Of a stretch of DNA of 64,000 bases, positions 15,733-23,683 are shown piece by piece. Under the pieces are notes generated by a model. That model worked only from the letters and a program-made list of their open reading frames with translations, searched no databases and was not told the origin of the DNA. The translations under genes were made by a program, and so were the position numbers. Source of the stretch: Agromyces sp. G08B096. GTDB lineage: Bacteria; Actinomycetota; Actinomycetes; Actinomycetales; Microbacteriaceae. Position 1 is the first letter of the stretch, and each line of letters opens with the position of its first letter. The stretch spans positions 682,001 through 746,000 of the forward strand of contig NZ_CP158374.1 in the NCBI RefSeq assembly GCF_040267705.1, written 5' to 3'.

Positions 15733-16188
15733 ATGGACTGGACGCTCGAGGTCGTCATTGTCCCCGTGAGCGACGTCGACCGGGCGATCGAGTTCTACCG
15801 CGACCGGCTCGGCTTCGTGCTCGACCACGACACGCACGCCGGCGAGCACCGGTTCGCCCAGCTGACCCCGGTGGGGTCGGGGTGCTCCATCGTGATCGGC
15901 ACGCTGCCCGCGCAGAACGAGATGGCGCCCGGGTCGCTGAAGGGCGTGCAGCTCGTCGTCGCCGACGCCGAGGAGGCCCGCGCCGAGCTCGTGGGGCGCG
16001 GCGTCGAGTGCAGCGAGATCCAGGTCATCGACCCGCGCGACGGCGGCACGTTCTTCGGATTCCAGGATCCCGACGGCAACTCCTGGGCGGTGCAGCAGAT
16101 CCGCGACCGCGCGAGGCATCCGCTCATCCCCGTCGAGGCGCGCCGCCGCTTCGGCGCCGAGCAGGAGAGCGCCGAGCCGTCGGCCTGA
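15733..16188 (+). CDS. VOC/glyoxalase superfamily protein
   Basis: This 151-residue protein opens VVIVPVSDVDRAIEFYRDRL (residues 7-26), has GSGCSIVIGT and GVQLVVADAEEARAELVGRG in the middle, and ends DGGTFFGFQDPDGNSWAVQQ, which is the vicinal oxygen chelate fold. It could be a dioxygenase, glyoxalase or resistance protein; the substrate is unknown. It starts one base after the AHSA1 stop and completes the ArsR operon, before a strong hairpin. Confidence 0.9.
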   Translation: MDWTLEVVIVPVSDVDRAIEFYRDRLGFVLDHDTHAGEHRFAQLTPVGSGCSIVIGTLPAQNEMAPGSLKGVQLVVADAEEARAELVGRGVECSEIQVIDPRDGGTFFGFQDPDGNSWAVQQIRDRARHPLIPVEARRRFGAEQESAEPSA

Positions 16189-16208
16189 CGTGCGCTCCAG
16201 CGCCGACG

Positions 16209-16235
16209 GACCCGGCTCCCGCGAGGAGCCGGGTC
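16209..16235 (+). terminator. Hairpin terminator after the ArsR-AHSA1-VOC operon
   Basis: A perfect 11-base-pair stem, GACCCGGCTCC paired with GGAGCCGGGTC, encloses a five-base loop. It begins 21 bases after the VOC stop and precedes the phzF start. There is no clear T tract, as is usual in this GC range. Confidence 0.7.
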
Positions 16236-16256
16236 CGTCCGTGCGAGGATCGACGC

Positions 16257-17096
16257 ATGCCCGCCGAGCCCGAGATACTGCGGTACGCCGCGTTCACCGC
16301 CGATCCCGCCGGCGGGAATCCCGCCGGCGTCGTGCTCGACGCGGCGGGCCTCGACGACGACGCCATGCAACGCATCGCCGCCGAGGTCGACTACGCCGAG
16401 ACGGCGTTCGTGGTCGGCACCGACGCCGACGGCGCACGGCGCATCCGCTACTTCTCGCCCATCGCGGAGGTGCCGTTCTGCGGACACGCGACTATTGCGA
16501 CGGCCGTCGTGCTCGCCGAGCGAGCGGGCGCAGGCGAACTCCGGTTCCGCACCGCGGTCGGCGACGTCGTGATCGAGACGGATGCCTCGGCGACCGCCGC
16601 CTTCACCAGCGTCGAGCCGCGCGTGGCCGACCTCGCCGACGACGTGCTCGACCGGCTGCTCGACCTGCTGGGCCTCGACCGAGCCGATCTCGACCCCCGC
16701 TTCCCGCCTCGGGTCGCCTTCGCCGGGAACCCCCACCCGGTGCTCGTCGTCGCCGACGCCGACCGGTTCGACGGGTTCGCGTTCGATCCGGCCGCGGTGC
16801 GCGCCCTCATGGACGCCGAGGGGTGGCCGGGCACCGTGAGCGTGCTCCGCGAGCTCGGGGCCGGTGCCTGGGAGGCCCGCAACCTCTTCCCCGTCGGCCG
16901 GATCACCGAAGACCCGGCGACGGGCTCGGCGGCGGCCGCCTTCGGCGGCTACCTCCGCGGGCTCGGCCGCGTCGATCCGCCGGCGCGAGTGCGCATCCAC
17001 CAGGGCAGGCACGTGGGTCGGCCGAGCGTCCTCGACGTCACGATTCCCCCGACGGGCGGCATCACGGTCACCGGCACCGCGGTGCGGATCGCGTGA
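16257..17096 (+). CDS. PhzF-family isomerase/epimerase
   Basis: This 279-residue protein has the two-lobed diaminopimelate-epimerase-like PhzF fold: NPAGVVLDAAGLDDDAMQRI near residues 21-40, then EVDYAETAFVV with the catalytic Glu of the family, PFCGHATIATAVVLAER near residue 76, and ITEDPATGSAAAAFGGYLRG near residues 217-236. Relatives include phenazine-biosynthesis PhzF and many isomerases of unknown substrate. No phenazine genes are near. The ATG at 16257 begins just after the hairpin terminator. Confidence 0.9.
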   Translation: MPAEPEILRYAAFTADPAGGNPAGVVLDAAGLDDDAMQRIAAEVDYAETAFVVGTDADGARRIRYFSPIAEVPFCGHATIATAVVLAERAGAGELRFRTAVGDVVIETDASATAAFTSVEPRVADLADDVLDRLLDLLGLDRADLDPRFPPRVAFAGNPHPVLVVADADRFDGFAFDPAAVRALMDAEGWPGTVSVLRELGAGAWEARNLFPVGRITEDPATGSAAAAFGGYLRGLGRVDPPARVRIHQGRHVGRPSVLDVTIPPTGGITVTGTAVRIA

Positions 17097-17167
17097 TCGA
17101 GTCGCCGTTCGTCGATCAGCCGTTGCGAGCGAGCCCCGATCGGGCGAAGATGACCCGGGGGGAAATG

Positions 17168-17581
17168 ATGGGGGAATCGAAGGCATCCGGCGCCGTGGCC
17201 CACGCACTCGCGAACGTCGAACCGCGTCTGTCGGAACGCCTCGGGCTGACCGCCGATCTCGCGGTCGCCGTGCGCGGCGAGGTGCCGGTCCCCGAGCTGG
17301 CCGAGGCGCTCGCCGACGTCGACCGGGCCCTCCCGTGGGACGCCGAACTCGTCGTCACCGTCGTCCGCACCCCCGAGCAGCTCGACGGGCTGCCGGCGTG
17401 GCTGTTGGAGTGCGGCGTCGTCGCCCCCACCTGGGTGGTGCACGGTGCGGCGCTCGAGGGCGCCGAGGGCGAGGCATCCGTGCGCGATGCGCTCCGTGAC
17501 GCCGGCTTCACGACGCTCGGCTCGTGCCGGGTGGCGGAGGGCTGGCAGGCGCTGCGCGCCGTTCCGCCGCGCTTCGCCTGA
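17168..17581 (+). CDS. Hypothetical protein
   Basis: This 137-residue acidic protein is not recognised. It has GAVAHALANVEPRLSERLGL, a middle segment ALPWDAELVVTVVRTPEQLD, WLLECGVVAPTWVVHG, and a C-terminal GFTTLGSCRVAEGWQALRAV. No signal peptide or membrane span is seen. Three in-frame ATGs exist (17150, 17165, 17168); the last is favoured by a run of six G five bases upstream. Its 3' end overlaps the converging arginase-family gene by 74 bases. Confidence 0.65.
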   Translation: MGESKASGAVAHALANVEPRLSERLGLTADLAVAVRGEVPVPELAEALADVDRALPWDAELVVTVVRTPEQLDGLPAWLLECGVVAPTWVVHGAALEGAEGEASVRDALRDAGFTTLGSCRVAEGWQALRAVPPRFA

Positions 17582-18479
17582 GCGACCCGAGCCCGGCGAG
17601 ACCGGTGCGCACGACCTCGACGATGATCGTCGCGGCGCTGCCGTCGGGGTCGAGTTCGGGGTCGTAGATCGCCAGATCGGCGCCGATCGCGTGCGGGGCG
17701 AGCTCGGCGAGCAGCGCGGCGAGGCCGGCCGGCTCGAGCCCGCCCGGGTCGGGGCTGTCGACGGCGGGCATCCACCGCGGGTCGAGCACGTCGACGTCGA
17801 CGTGGATCCAGAAGCCGTCGAGCCCGGCCGCGTCGACGACCGAGCGGATGCGTCGTGCTGCCGCGCTCGGCTCGGACGCGGCGAGGTCGTCGGCGGTGAG
17901 GACGTCGCCGAGGGTGTCGCGCAGTTCGGCGAGCTCGGCCGCGTCGTCGCGGTAGCCGGCCTGCACCGCGTCGACGGGCCGCACCAGAGGCGCGAGCCCG
18001 TCGGGCGAGCTCACCTGCTCGTGATGCAGGCCGACGGCGGCGGCGAGCGCCTCGCCGCCGAGGGTGTCGGCCGCGTCGCTCGTGGCCGGCCGGCGGAAGT
18101 CGCCGTGGCCGTCGACGTACACCAGGCCGATGCGTGCGCCGCCGCGCCGCAGGGCGAGCAGCGGGCCGAGCACGAGACTGCAGTCTCCGCCGACGACGAG
18201 CGGGGTGCGCCCGCGGTCGAGCACCGCTTCGACGCGGTCGGCGAGCGCCCGGGTGTGCGCGAGGATCGCCCGTTCGTTCCGGATCGCCTCGCCCGCGCCG
18301 GGCGCCGGCCGGTAGCGGCCCGCGAGCACCGTGCCGGCGTCGCCCGCGCTCGGGCCGAGGGCCGCCCCGAGCCCGGCCTCGCGCAGCGCCTCGGGGGCCT
18401 TCACCGTGCCGGGCACCGCCCCGGGCTCCGGCGGCCGCAGGCCGAGGTTGGTGGGCGCCCACACGATGTCGATCGACAT
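17508..18479 (-). CDS. Arginase/agmatinase/formiminoglutamase family protein
   Basis: This 323-residue ureohydrolase-fold protein has the metal-site segments VVGGDCSLVLG near residue 94, YVDGHGDFRRP near residue 121 and IHVDVDVLDPRWMP near residue 224. Classical arginases read GGDHS and DAHxD at the first two; here Cys replaces the first His ligand and Gly the Ala. This variant is familiar in actinobacterial arginase-family proteins, whose substrates are mostly unproven. Conserved SPDPGGLEP follows the third motif. The C-terminus is Pro/Ser-rich and lies antisense to the end of the preceding plus-strand gene. Confidence 0.87.
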   Translation of the reverse strand: MSIDIVWAPTNLGLRPPEPGAVPGTVKAPEALREAGLGAALGPSAGDAGTVLAGRYRPAPGAGEAIRNERAILAHTRALADRVEAVLDRGRTPLVVGGDCSLVLGPLLALRRGGARIGLVYVDGHGDFRRPATSDAADTLGGEALAAAVGLHHEQVSSPDGLAPLVRPVDAVQAGYRDDAAELAELRDTLGDVLTADDLAASEPSAAARRIRSVVDAAGLDGFWIHVDVDVLDPRWMPAVDSPDPGGLEPAGLAALLAELAPHAIGADLAIYDPELDPDGSAATIIVEVVRTGLAGLGSLRRSAAERRAAPASPPPPGTSRAS

Positions 18480-18568
18480 GCCGACATCCTGCCCGGCACC
18501 CCCGACAGCGGCACCTCCGGCAGCGGCGCCGGCAGCGGCGCCGGCCGGCCGCGGGTAGCCTCGAGACC

Positions 18569-19558
18569 ATGCAGACCCGCGTTCTCGGCCGCACCGGCCG
18601 CACCGTCTCCGTCATCGGCCTCGGCACCTGGCAGCTCGGCGCCGACTGGGGCGAGGTCGACGAGGCCGACGCCCTCGCCGTGCTCGACGCGGCCGCCGGG
18701 TCGGGGGTGAGTGTCTTCGACACCGCCGACGTCTACGGCGACGGCCGCAGCGAGTCGCTCATCGGTCGATGGCTGCGCGAGCACCCCGACGCGGGGGTGA
18801 CGGTGGCCACCAAGATGGGTCGGCGCGTGCCGCAGCTCGTCGAGCACTACACCCTCGAGAACTTCCGCGCCTGGACCGACCGCTCCAGGCGCAACCTCGG
18901 CGTCGACACGCTCGACCTCGTGCAGCTGCACTGCCCGCCGACCGCGCTCTACGGCGACGACCGCGTGTTCGACGCGCTCGACACGCTCGTGTCCGAGGGG
19001 GCGATCGCCGCCTACGGCGTGAGCGTCGAGCTCGTGGACGAGGCGCTCGCGGCCATCGCTCGGCCGAACGTGGCGAGCGTCCAGATCATCCTGAACGCCT
19101 TCCGGCTGAAGCCGCTCGACGAGGTGCTGCCCGCGGCGCAGGCCGCGGGCGTCGGCATCATCGCACGCGTCCCGCTCGCGAGCGGGCTGCTCTCGGGCCG
19201 GTACACGCTCGACACCACCTTCGCCGAGAACGACCACCGGACCTTCAACCGGCACGGGGAGTCCTTCGACGTCGGCGAGACCTTCTCGGGCGTCGACTAC
19301 GAGACCGGCGTGCGCGCCGCGGCGGAGTTCAGTGCGCTCGCGGCCGCTGCGGCGCCCGAGGCCACCCCCGCGCAGGTCGCGCTGGCGTGGGTCGCCGCGC
19401 AGCCGGGCGTGAGCACGGTCATCCCGGGTGCCCGGACCCCCGAGCAGGCCCGCGCGAATGCCGCGGCCGGATCGCTCGACCTGCCGTCGTCGTTCTTCGA
19501 CGCGGTGCGCGAGCTCTACGACCGCGAGCTGCGGGCGTCGATCCACCCGCGCTGGTGA
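18569..19558 (+). CDS. Aldo/keto reductase
   Basis: This 329-residue NADPH-dependent oxidoreductase begins MQTRVLGRTGRTVSVIGLGT. The catalytic residues are visible: Asp and Tyr in FDTADVYGDGRSESLIGRWL near residue 50, Lys in VATKMGRR and His in LVQLHCPPTAL. The C-terminal cofactor site reads STVIPGARTPEQARANAAA. The TAGCCT box at 18556-18561 ends 7 bases before the ATG, so translation is probably leaderless; no ribosome site is seen. Substrate is unknown. Confidence 0.92.
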   Translation: MQTRVLGRTGRTVSVIGLGTWQLGADWGEVDEADALAVLDAAAGSGVSVFDTADVYGDGRSESLIGRWLREHPDAGVTVATKMGRRVPQLVEHYTLENFRAWTDRSRRNLGVDTLDLVQLHCPPTALYGDDRVFDALDTLVSEGAIAAYGVSVELVDEALAAIARPNVASVQIILNAFRLKPLDEVLPAAQAAGVGIIARVPLASGLLSGRYTLDTTFAENDHRTFNRHGESFDVGETFSGVDYETGVRAAAEFSALAAAAAPEATPAQVALAWVAAQPGVSTVIPGARTPEQARANAAAGSLDLPSSFFDAVRELYDRELRASIHPRW

Positions 19559-19721
19559 ACCGCGGACCCGTGGTCCGACGGGCGGATTCTCGCGAAAACT
19601 GACCCCTTCGGGGGTCATTCCCGATAGATTGCATGCGTGCGCATGCCGTTGGGGGGCGTGCACGCAGCAGGTGCGCGAGCACACGCGTTCAGAACGGGCA
19701 TGTTCAGATTCGGGGGAACGA

Positions 19722-20477
19722 ATGGACGAAGTCAGGGAACCGGCTGAGGTGGCGACCGCCACGAGCACGAGGAGCCGGATGCCCCGGCGCCTGGCTGCAC
19801 TGGCCTGCGTGGGCGCACTGGCGCTCGCGGTCGGCATCGCGGGGCAGGCGAACGCCTCCGAGGCCGCGTCGGCGCGATCGACGGTGACGGATGCCGCGGC
19901 CGGCGCGACCATGGGGCTCGGCGCCGCGGGGGTCGACGTCGCCGCGCTGCGGCTCGGGTCGGCGACCCACCTCGCCGCCGAGACGTCGGCGACGGCGCAG
20001 GCGCTCGCGGGCGAGGCATCCGCCGTGCTCGGTGCCGATCAGGTGGCCGCCCTCGTCGAGGCCCGTGCCGCGCTGCTCGGCGCGGCGACCACCGCCGCGA
20101 CGCCGGCGCCGATCCTCGCCGCGCGCTCCGCGCTGGCCGCAGAGGCCGAACGGGTCGCCGCGGCGCTCGCCGAGTTCCGCGCCGCCGAGGCCGCGCGCCT
20201 CGCGGCCGAGGCGGAGGCCGCGCGCCTGGCCGCGGAGCAGGCCGCTGCCGCGGCCGCTGCTGCGGCCGAGGAGGAGGTGTCGGAGTGGACCGGCGGCGAC
20301 GAGGCTGTCTCAGCCCCGGCACCCGCGGCCCCGGCCGCCGAGGCCTCTGGCTCCGACGCCTCGGCGTACCCCGGGCTGCCCGCCGCTCCGCGCCCCGAGG
20401 ACTGCGGTCCGTGCGTCGGGCGCGAGATGGTGCCGGTCTTCCACAACGGCACCTGGCGCTGGGGCTGCCGCGCGTAG
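19722..20477 (+). CDS. Exported or membrane-anchored Ala-rich coiled-coil protein
   Basis: This 251-residue protein has a cytoplasmic N-terminus of about 22 residues with RSRMPRR, then a hydrophobic segment LAALACVGALALAVGIAGQA ending in a possible cleavage site (QANASEA). A long Ala/Glu/Arg-rich helix follows at about 125-190 (AEFRAAEAARLAAEAEAARL), then a Pro/Ala linker and a short Cys-bearing end, PRPEDCGPCVGREMVPVFHN and GTWRWGCRA. It resembles no family I recognise; the three Cys near the end could form a disulfide. The ATG follows CGGGGGAACGA. Confidence 0.72.
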   Translation: MDEVREPAEVATATSTRSRMPRRLAALACVGALALAVGIAGQANASEAASARSTVTDAAAGATMGLGAAGVDVAALRLGSATHLAAETSATAQALAGEASAVLGADQVAALVEARAALLGAATTAATPAPILAARSALAAEAERVAAALAEFRAAEAARLAAEAEAARLAAEQAAAAAAAAAEEEVSEWTGGDEAVSAPAPAAPAAEASGSDASAYPGLPAAPRPEDCGPCVGREMVPVFHNGTWRWGCRA

Positions 20478-20497
20478 CACCTGATCGAAGCGACCGA

Positions 20498-20530
20498 GAG
20501 GCCGCCGGCGACCTGTTCGCCGGCGGCCTC
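20498..20530. terminator. Bidirectional hairpin between converging genes
   Basis: A perfect 14-base-pair stem (GAGGCCGCCGGCGA paired with TCGCCGGCGGCCTC) with a five-base loop lies between the stop of the Ala-rich protein gene and the stop of the converging phosphoketolase gene. It can act on both transcripts. Confidence 0.75.
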
Positions 20531-20573
20531 CGTCGTTCGTGAGCTCAGCGTGGCGGCGGCCCGTCGAGCGGGC

Positions 20574-23036
20574 TCAGGGGAGCTGCGGCGGGCCGACCCA
20601 GTCGGGGTCCTCCCCGTGCTCGTACGCGTACCGGCGTGCCTCGGCGCGCGCCTGCCGCCAGTCGTCGGCGATCTCGGCGACGCCGGGCCGATCGGCCAGG
20701 CCGGGGACGCGGTGCAGCACGTCGAGCGCGAGCCGGTAGCGGTCGAGGTCGTTCAGGTGCACCATGTCGAACGGCGTCGTCGTGGTGCCGCGTTCGATGA
20801 AGCCCCGCACGTGCAGCTGCTCATGTCCCGTTCGGCGGTAGGCGAGCTGGTGCACCAGCGACGGGTAGCCGTGGAACGCGAAGATCACGGGCCGGTCGGC
20901 GGTGAACAGGGCGTCGAACGCCTCGTGCGGGAGCCCGTGGGGGTGATGCTCGGGATCTTGCAGGCGCATCAGGTCGACGATGTTCACGACCCGTACCGAA
21001 AGGTCGGGCAGCCGCTCCCGGAGCAGCTGGGCGGCCGCGATCGCCTCGATCGTGGGCACGTCGCCCGCCGCGGCGAGCACGACGTCGGGCACGGATGCGC
21101 CGGGGTCTGCCGGATCGAAGCCCGGTTCGTTACCCGCCCACGGCCAGACCCCGAGCCCGGCCGCCACGTGCGCCCTCGCCTCCTCGAGCGAGAGCCAGGC
21201 GGGCTGGGGCTGCTTGCCGGCGACGACGACGTTCACGCGGTTCTGCGTGTCGAACGCGTGGTGCATCACCTCGAGCAGCGTGTTGGCGTCGGGCGGCAGG
21301 TAGACCCGCACGATCTCCGCCTGCTTGTTGACCACGACGTTCAGGAAGCCCGGATCCTGGTGCGAGAAGCCGTTGTGGTCCTGGCGCCACACGTGCGACG
21401 AGAGCAGGTAGTTCAGGCTCGCGACATCGCCCCGCCAGGGCACCTCCTTCGCCGACTCGAGCCACTTCGCGTGCTGGTTGAACATCGAGTCGACGAGGTG
21501 GACGAACGCCTCGTAGCTGGTGATCAGGCCGTGCCGTCCGGTGAGCAGGTACCCCTCGAGCAGGCCCTGCATGAGGTGCTCGCTCAGCGCCTCGATCACG
21601 GCGCCCTCTCGCGCGAGATGCTGGTCGAACGGATGCCCCTCCTCCTGCCACGCCCGGTGCGTGACGTCGAACACGGCGTCGAGCCGGTTCGAGAGCACCT
21701 CGTCGGGGCCGAAGAGGCGGAACGTGCCGGGGTTTCGTCGCAGCACGTCGGCGAGCCAGCCGCCGAGCACGCGCGTGCCCTCCGCGATGGTGCGGCGCGA
21801 GCCATCCGTCTGCACCGCGTGGCCGTCGGTGTCGGGCAGCACGATGCTCCGGGCGATGCCGCCGTTCGCGAACGGGGAGGCGCTCATCCGCAGGTGCCCG
21901 TGGGGGCGCAGCGCCTCGAGCTCGGCGACGGGAGCGCCGGCGTCGTCGAAGAGCTCCTCGGGGCGGTAGGAGCGCAGCCAGGCTTCGAGCTGGGCGAGGT
22001 GCGCCGGGTTGTCGCGCACGCCCGCGAGCGGCACCTGGTGCGCCCGGAAGCTGCCCTCGACCGGCACCCCGTCGACGACCCTCGGACCTGTCCACCCCTT
22101 GGGGGTGCGGAGCACGATGAGGGGCCACCGGGCGCCCGACGCCCGCGGGTCGTCGAACGCCCCGGCCGCGCCCTCCTCGGCGATCCGCTCGAGGCGGTCG
22201 TACGCCTCGTCGACGGCCTCGGCCATCGCGCGGTGGACGTGCATCGGGTCCTCGCCGTCGAATCCGCCGGTGACGAGCAGCGGCTCGTAGCCGTTGCCCC
22301 GGACGAAGTCGACGAGCTCGGATTCGGGGATGCGGGCGAGCAGCGTCGGGTTCGCGATCTTCCAGCCGTTCAGATGCAGGATCGGCAGCACCGCACCGTC
22401 GGTGCGCGGGCTGAGGAACGCGTTCGCGCGCCAGCTCGCGTTCAGCGGCCCCGTCTCCGCCTCGCCGTCGCCGACGACGCACGCCGCCACGAGACCCGGA
22501 TGATCGAGCGCGGCGCCGTAGGCGTGCATGAGGGAGTAGCCGAGCTCGCCGCCTTCGTTGATGGAGCCGGGCGTCTCCGGGGCCGCGTGCGACGGGATGC
22601 CGCCGGGGAAGGAGAACTGGCGGAAGAGCCTGCCCATGCCCTCGGCATCACGGGTGACCTCGGGGAAGAGCTCGGAGTACGTTCCGTCGAGCCACGTGTT
22701 CGCGACCATCGCGGGGCCGCCGTGCCCGGGCCCGCAGACGTAGATCGTCGCGGTGCCGCGTTCGACGATCGCGCGGTTCAGGTGCGCGTAGACGAGGTTC
22801 AGGCCGGGCGACGTGCCCCAGTGCCCGAGCAGCCGGGGCTTGATGTCCCCGGGTTCCAACGGCCGGGCGAGGCTCTGGTTCCGCATGAGGTAGATCTGGC
22901 CGACCGACAGGAAGTTCGCCGCACGCCACCAGGCGTCGACCACCTCGAGCGGCACCGCAGCGCGGCCGGTCGGGCTTGGTTCGGCGCGCGGCTCCCTCAT
23001 CGCCCGCGGGTCCGAGCCGGTGCCGGACGGTGTCAC
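20574..23036 (-). CDS. xfp: Phosphoketolase
   Basis: This 820-residue thiamine-diphosphate enzyme splits xylulose-5-phosphate or fructose-6-phosphate with phosphate to acetyl phosphate plus a triose or tetrose phosphate. Signature segments are visible: LLGHWGTSPGLNLVYAHLNR near residue 70, GPGHGGPAMVANTWLDGTYS, the XFP motif EGGELGYSLMHAYGAALDHP near residues 162-181, and GDGEAETGPL for cofactor binding. Length matches the family (about 800). No acetate kinase is adjacent. The GTG start overlaps the stop of the upstream membrane-protein gene (GTGA); no separate ribosome site is seen, so coupling is likely. ATG at 23000 is an alternative. Confidence 0.95.
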   Translation of the reverse strand: MTPSGTGSDPRAMREPRAEPSPTGRAAVPLEVVDAWWRAANFLSVGQIYLMRNQSLARPLEPGDIKPRLLGHWGTSPGLNLVYAHLNRAIVERGTATIYVCGPGHGGPAMVANTWLDGTYSELFPEVTRDAEGMGRLFRQFSFPGGIPSHAAPETPGSINEGGELGYSLMHAYGAALDHPGLVAACVVGDGEAETGPLNASWRANAFLSPRTDGAVLPILHLNGWKIANPTLLARIPESELVDFVRGNGYEPLLVTGGFDGEDPMHVHRAMAEAVDEAYDRLERIAEEGAAGAFDDPRASGARWPLIVLRTPKGWTGPRVVDGVPVEGSFRAHQVPLAGVRDNPAHLAQLEAWLRSYRPEELFDDAGAPVAELEALRPHGHLRMSASPFANGGIARSIVLPDTDGHAVQTDGSRRTIAEGTRVLGGWLADVLRRNPGTFRLFGPDEVLSNRLDAVFDVTHRAWQEEGHPFDQHLAREGAVIEALSEHLMQGLLEGYLLTGRHGLITSYEAFVHLVDSMFNQHAKWLESAKEVPWRGDVASLNYLLSSHVWRQDHNGFSHQDPGFLNVVVNKQAEIVRVYLPPDANTLLEVMHHAFDTQNRVNVVVAGKQPQPAWLSLEEARAHVAAGLGVWPWAGNEPGFDPADPGASVPDVVLAAAGDVPTIEAIAAAQLLRERLPDLSVRVVNIVDLMRLQDPEHHPHGLPHEAFDALFTADRPVIFAFHGYPSLVHQLAYRRTGHEQLHVRGFIERGTTTTPFDMVHLNDLDRYRLALDVLHRVPGLADRPGVAEIADDWRQARAEARRYAYEHGEDPDWVGPPQLP

Positions 23037-23527
23037 GGCGCGGGCGCCGACTCGACGGACCCGACGCCGGGCGAGGCGACCACGGACCGTCGGCGGGCGG
23101 CGAGCAGGAGGCCCCAGCTCAGCACGATCGCGAGCACCCCGACGCCGATCGCGAAGAGGGCGATGCCGAACGAGACGACCGACGTGAACAGCGACGTGCG
23201 CAGGTACGATCCGGTCGCCGCGGTCTCGCGGAGCGGGTCGTCGCGGTCGAGCTCGGCGTACGTCTTGCCGTCGGTCATCGAGAGCACGTGCTGGCGGATC
23301 GCCTCGGCCTCGCTGTAGGCCGTGAGCGGCCCGGCGACCTCGGCGCCCGGGAAGAAGGGCGCGTCGTCGCTGACGGTGATCTGCTCGGCCCGCAGTTCGC
23401 TCGAGACCGCGACCCAGGCGATCGCGCCGACGAGGATGAACACGATCCCGAGGACGATGCCGATGATGCCGGCGGCGCGGATGCCCCCGGTCCCCTCGGC
23501 GCGGCTGGTTTCGACGGTCTGGCTCAT
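23033..23527 (-). CDS. Two-span membrane protein, aminopeptidase-unrelated hypothetical
   Basis: This 164-residue protein has a membrane span at about 20-41 (GIIGIVLGIVFILVGAIAWV), an extracytoplasmic middle with EQITVSDDAPFFPGAEVAGP and HVLSMTDGKTYAEL, then a second span near residues 120-145. This layout with the ISDDA/PFFPG segment is common in actinobacterial membrane proteins of unknown function. It precedes the phosphoketolase gene with a four-base overlap, which is the only clue to its role. The ATG at 23527 is chosen; an in-frame ATG 18 codons upstream is possible. Confidence 0.75.
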   Translation of the reverse strand: MSQTVETSRAEGTGGIRAAGIIGIVLGIVFILVGAIAWVAVSSELRAEQITVSDDAPFFPGAEVAGPLTAYSEAEAIRQHVLSMTDGKTYAELDRDDPLRETAATGSYLRTSLFTSVVSFGIALFAIGVGVLAIVLSWGLLLAARRRSVVASPGVGSVESAPAP

Positions 23528-23638
23528 GACTGGATTCCCCCCGGTCCCCATCGCGAGGCCCAGGCGCCTCACGCGACGCAATCTACCCGGCGCACTCCGG
23601 CGAGGGAAGCATCCGCTCGCCCGGCTAGGCTGGCCGCG

Positions 23639-23683
23639 ATGACGAGACCGCGCAGCACCCGCCGTGCGGAGGGGTGCGCGTGA
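23639..23683 (+). CDS. 14-codon leader ORF coupled to the AEC transporter gene
   Basis: An ATG 7 bases after the TAGGCT box at 23626-23631 opens a 14-residue frame, MTRPRSTRRAEGCA, whose TGA stop at 23681-23683 overlaps the GTG start of the transporter gene (GTGA). It is Arg-rich. Translation of this leader would bring ribosomes to the transporter start. The product is probably not functional in itself. Confidence 0.5.
   Translation: MTRPRSTRRAEGCA

Noticed and set aside
20550-23318. A 922-codon plus-strand frame opposite the phosphoketolase gene
   Set aside because: It is the antisense shadow of a clear phosphoketolase; no motif or signal supports it.
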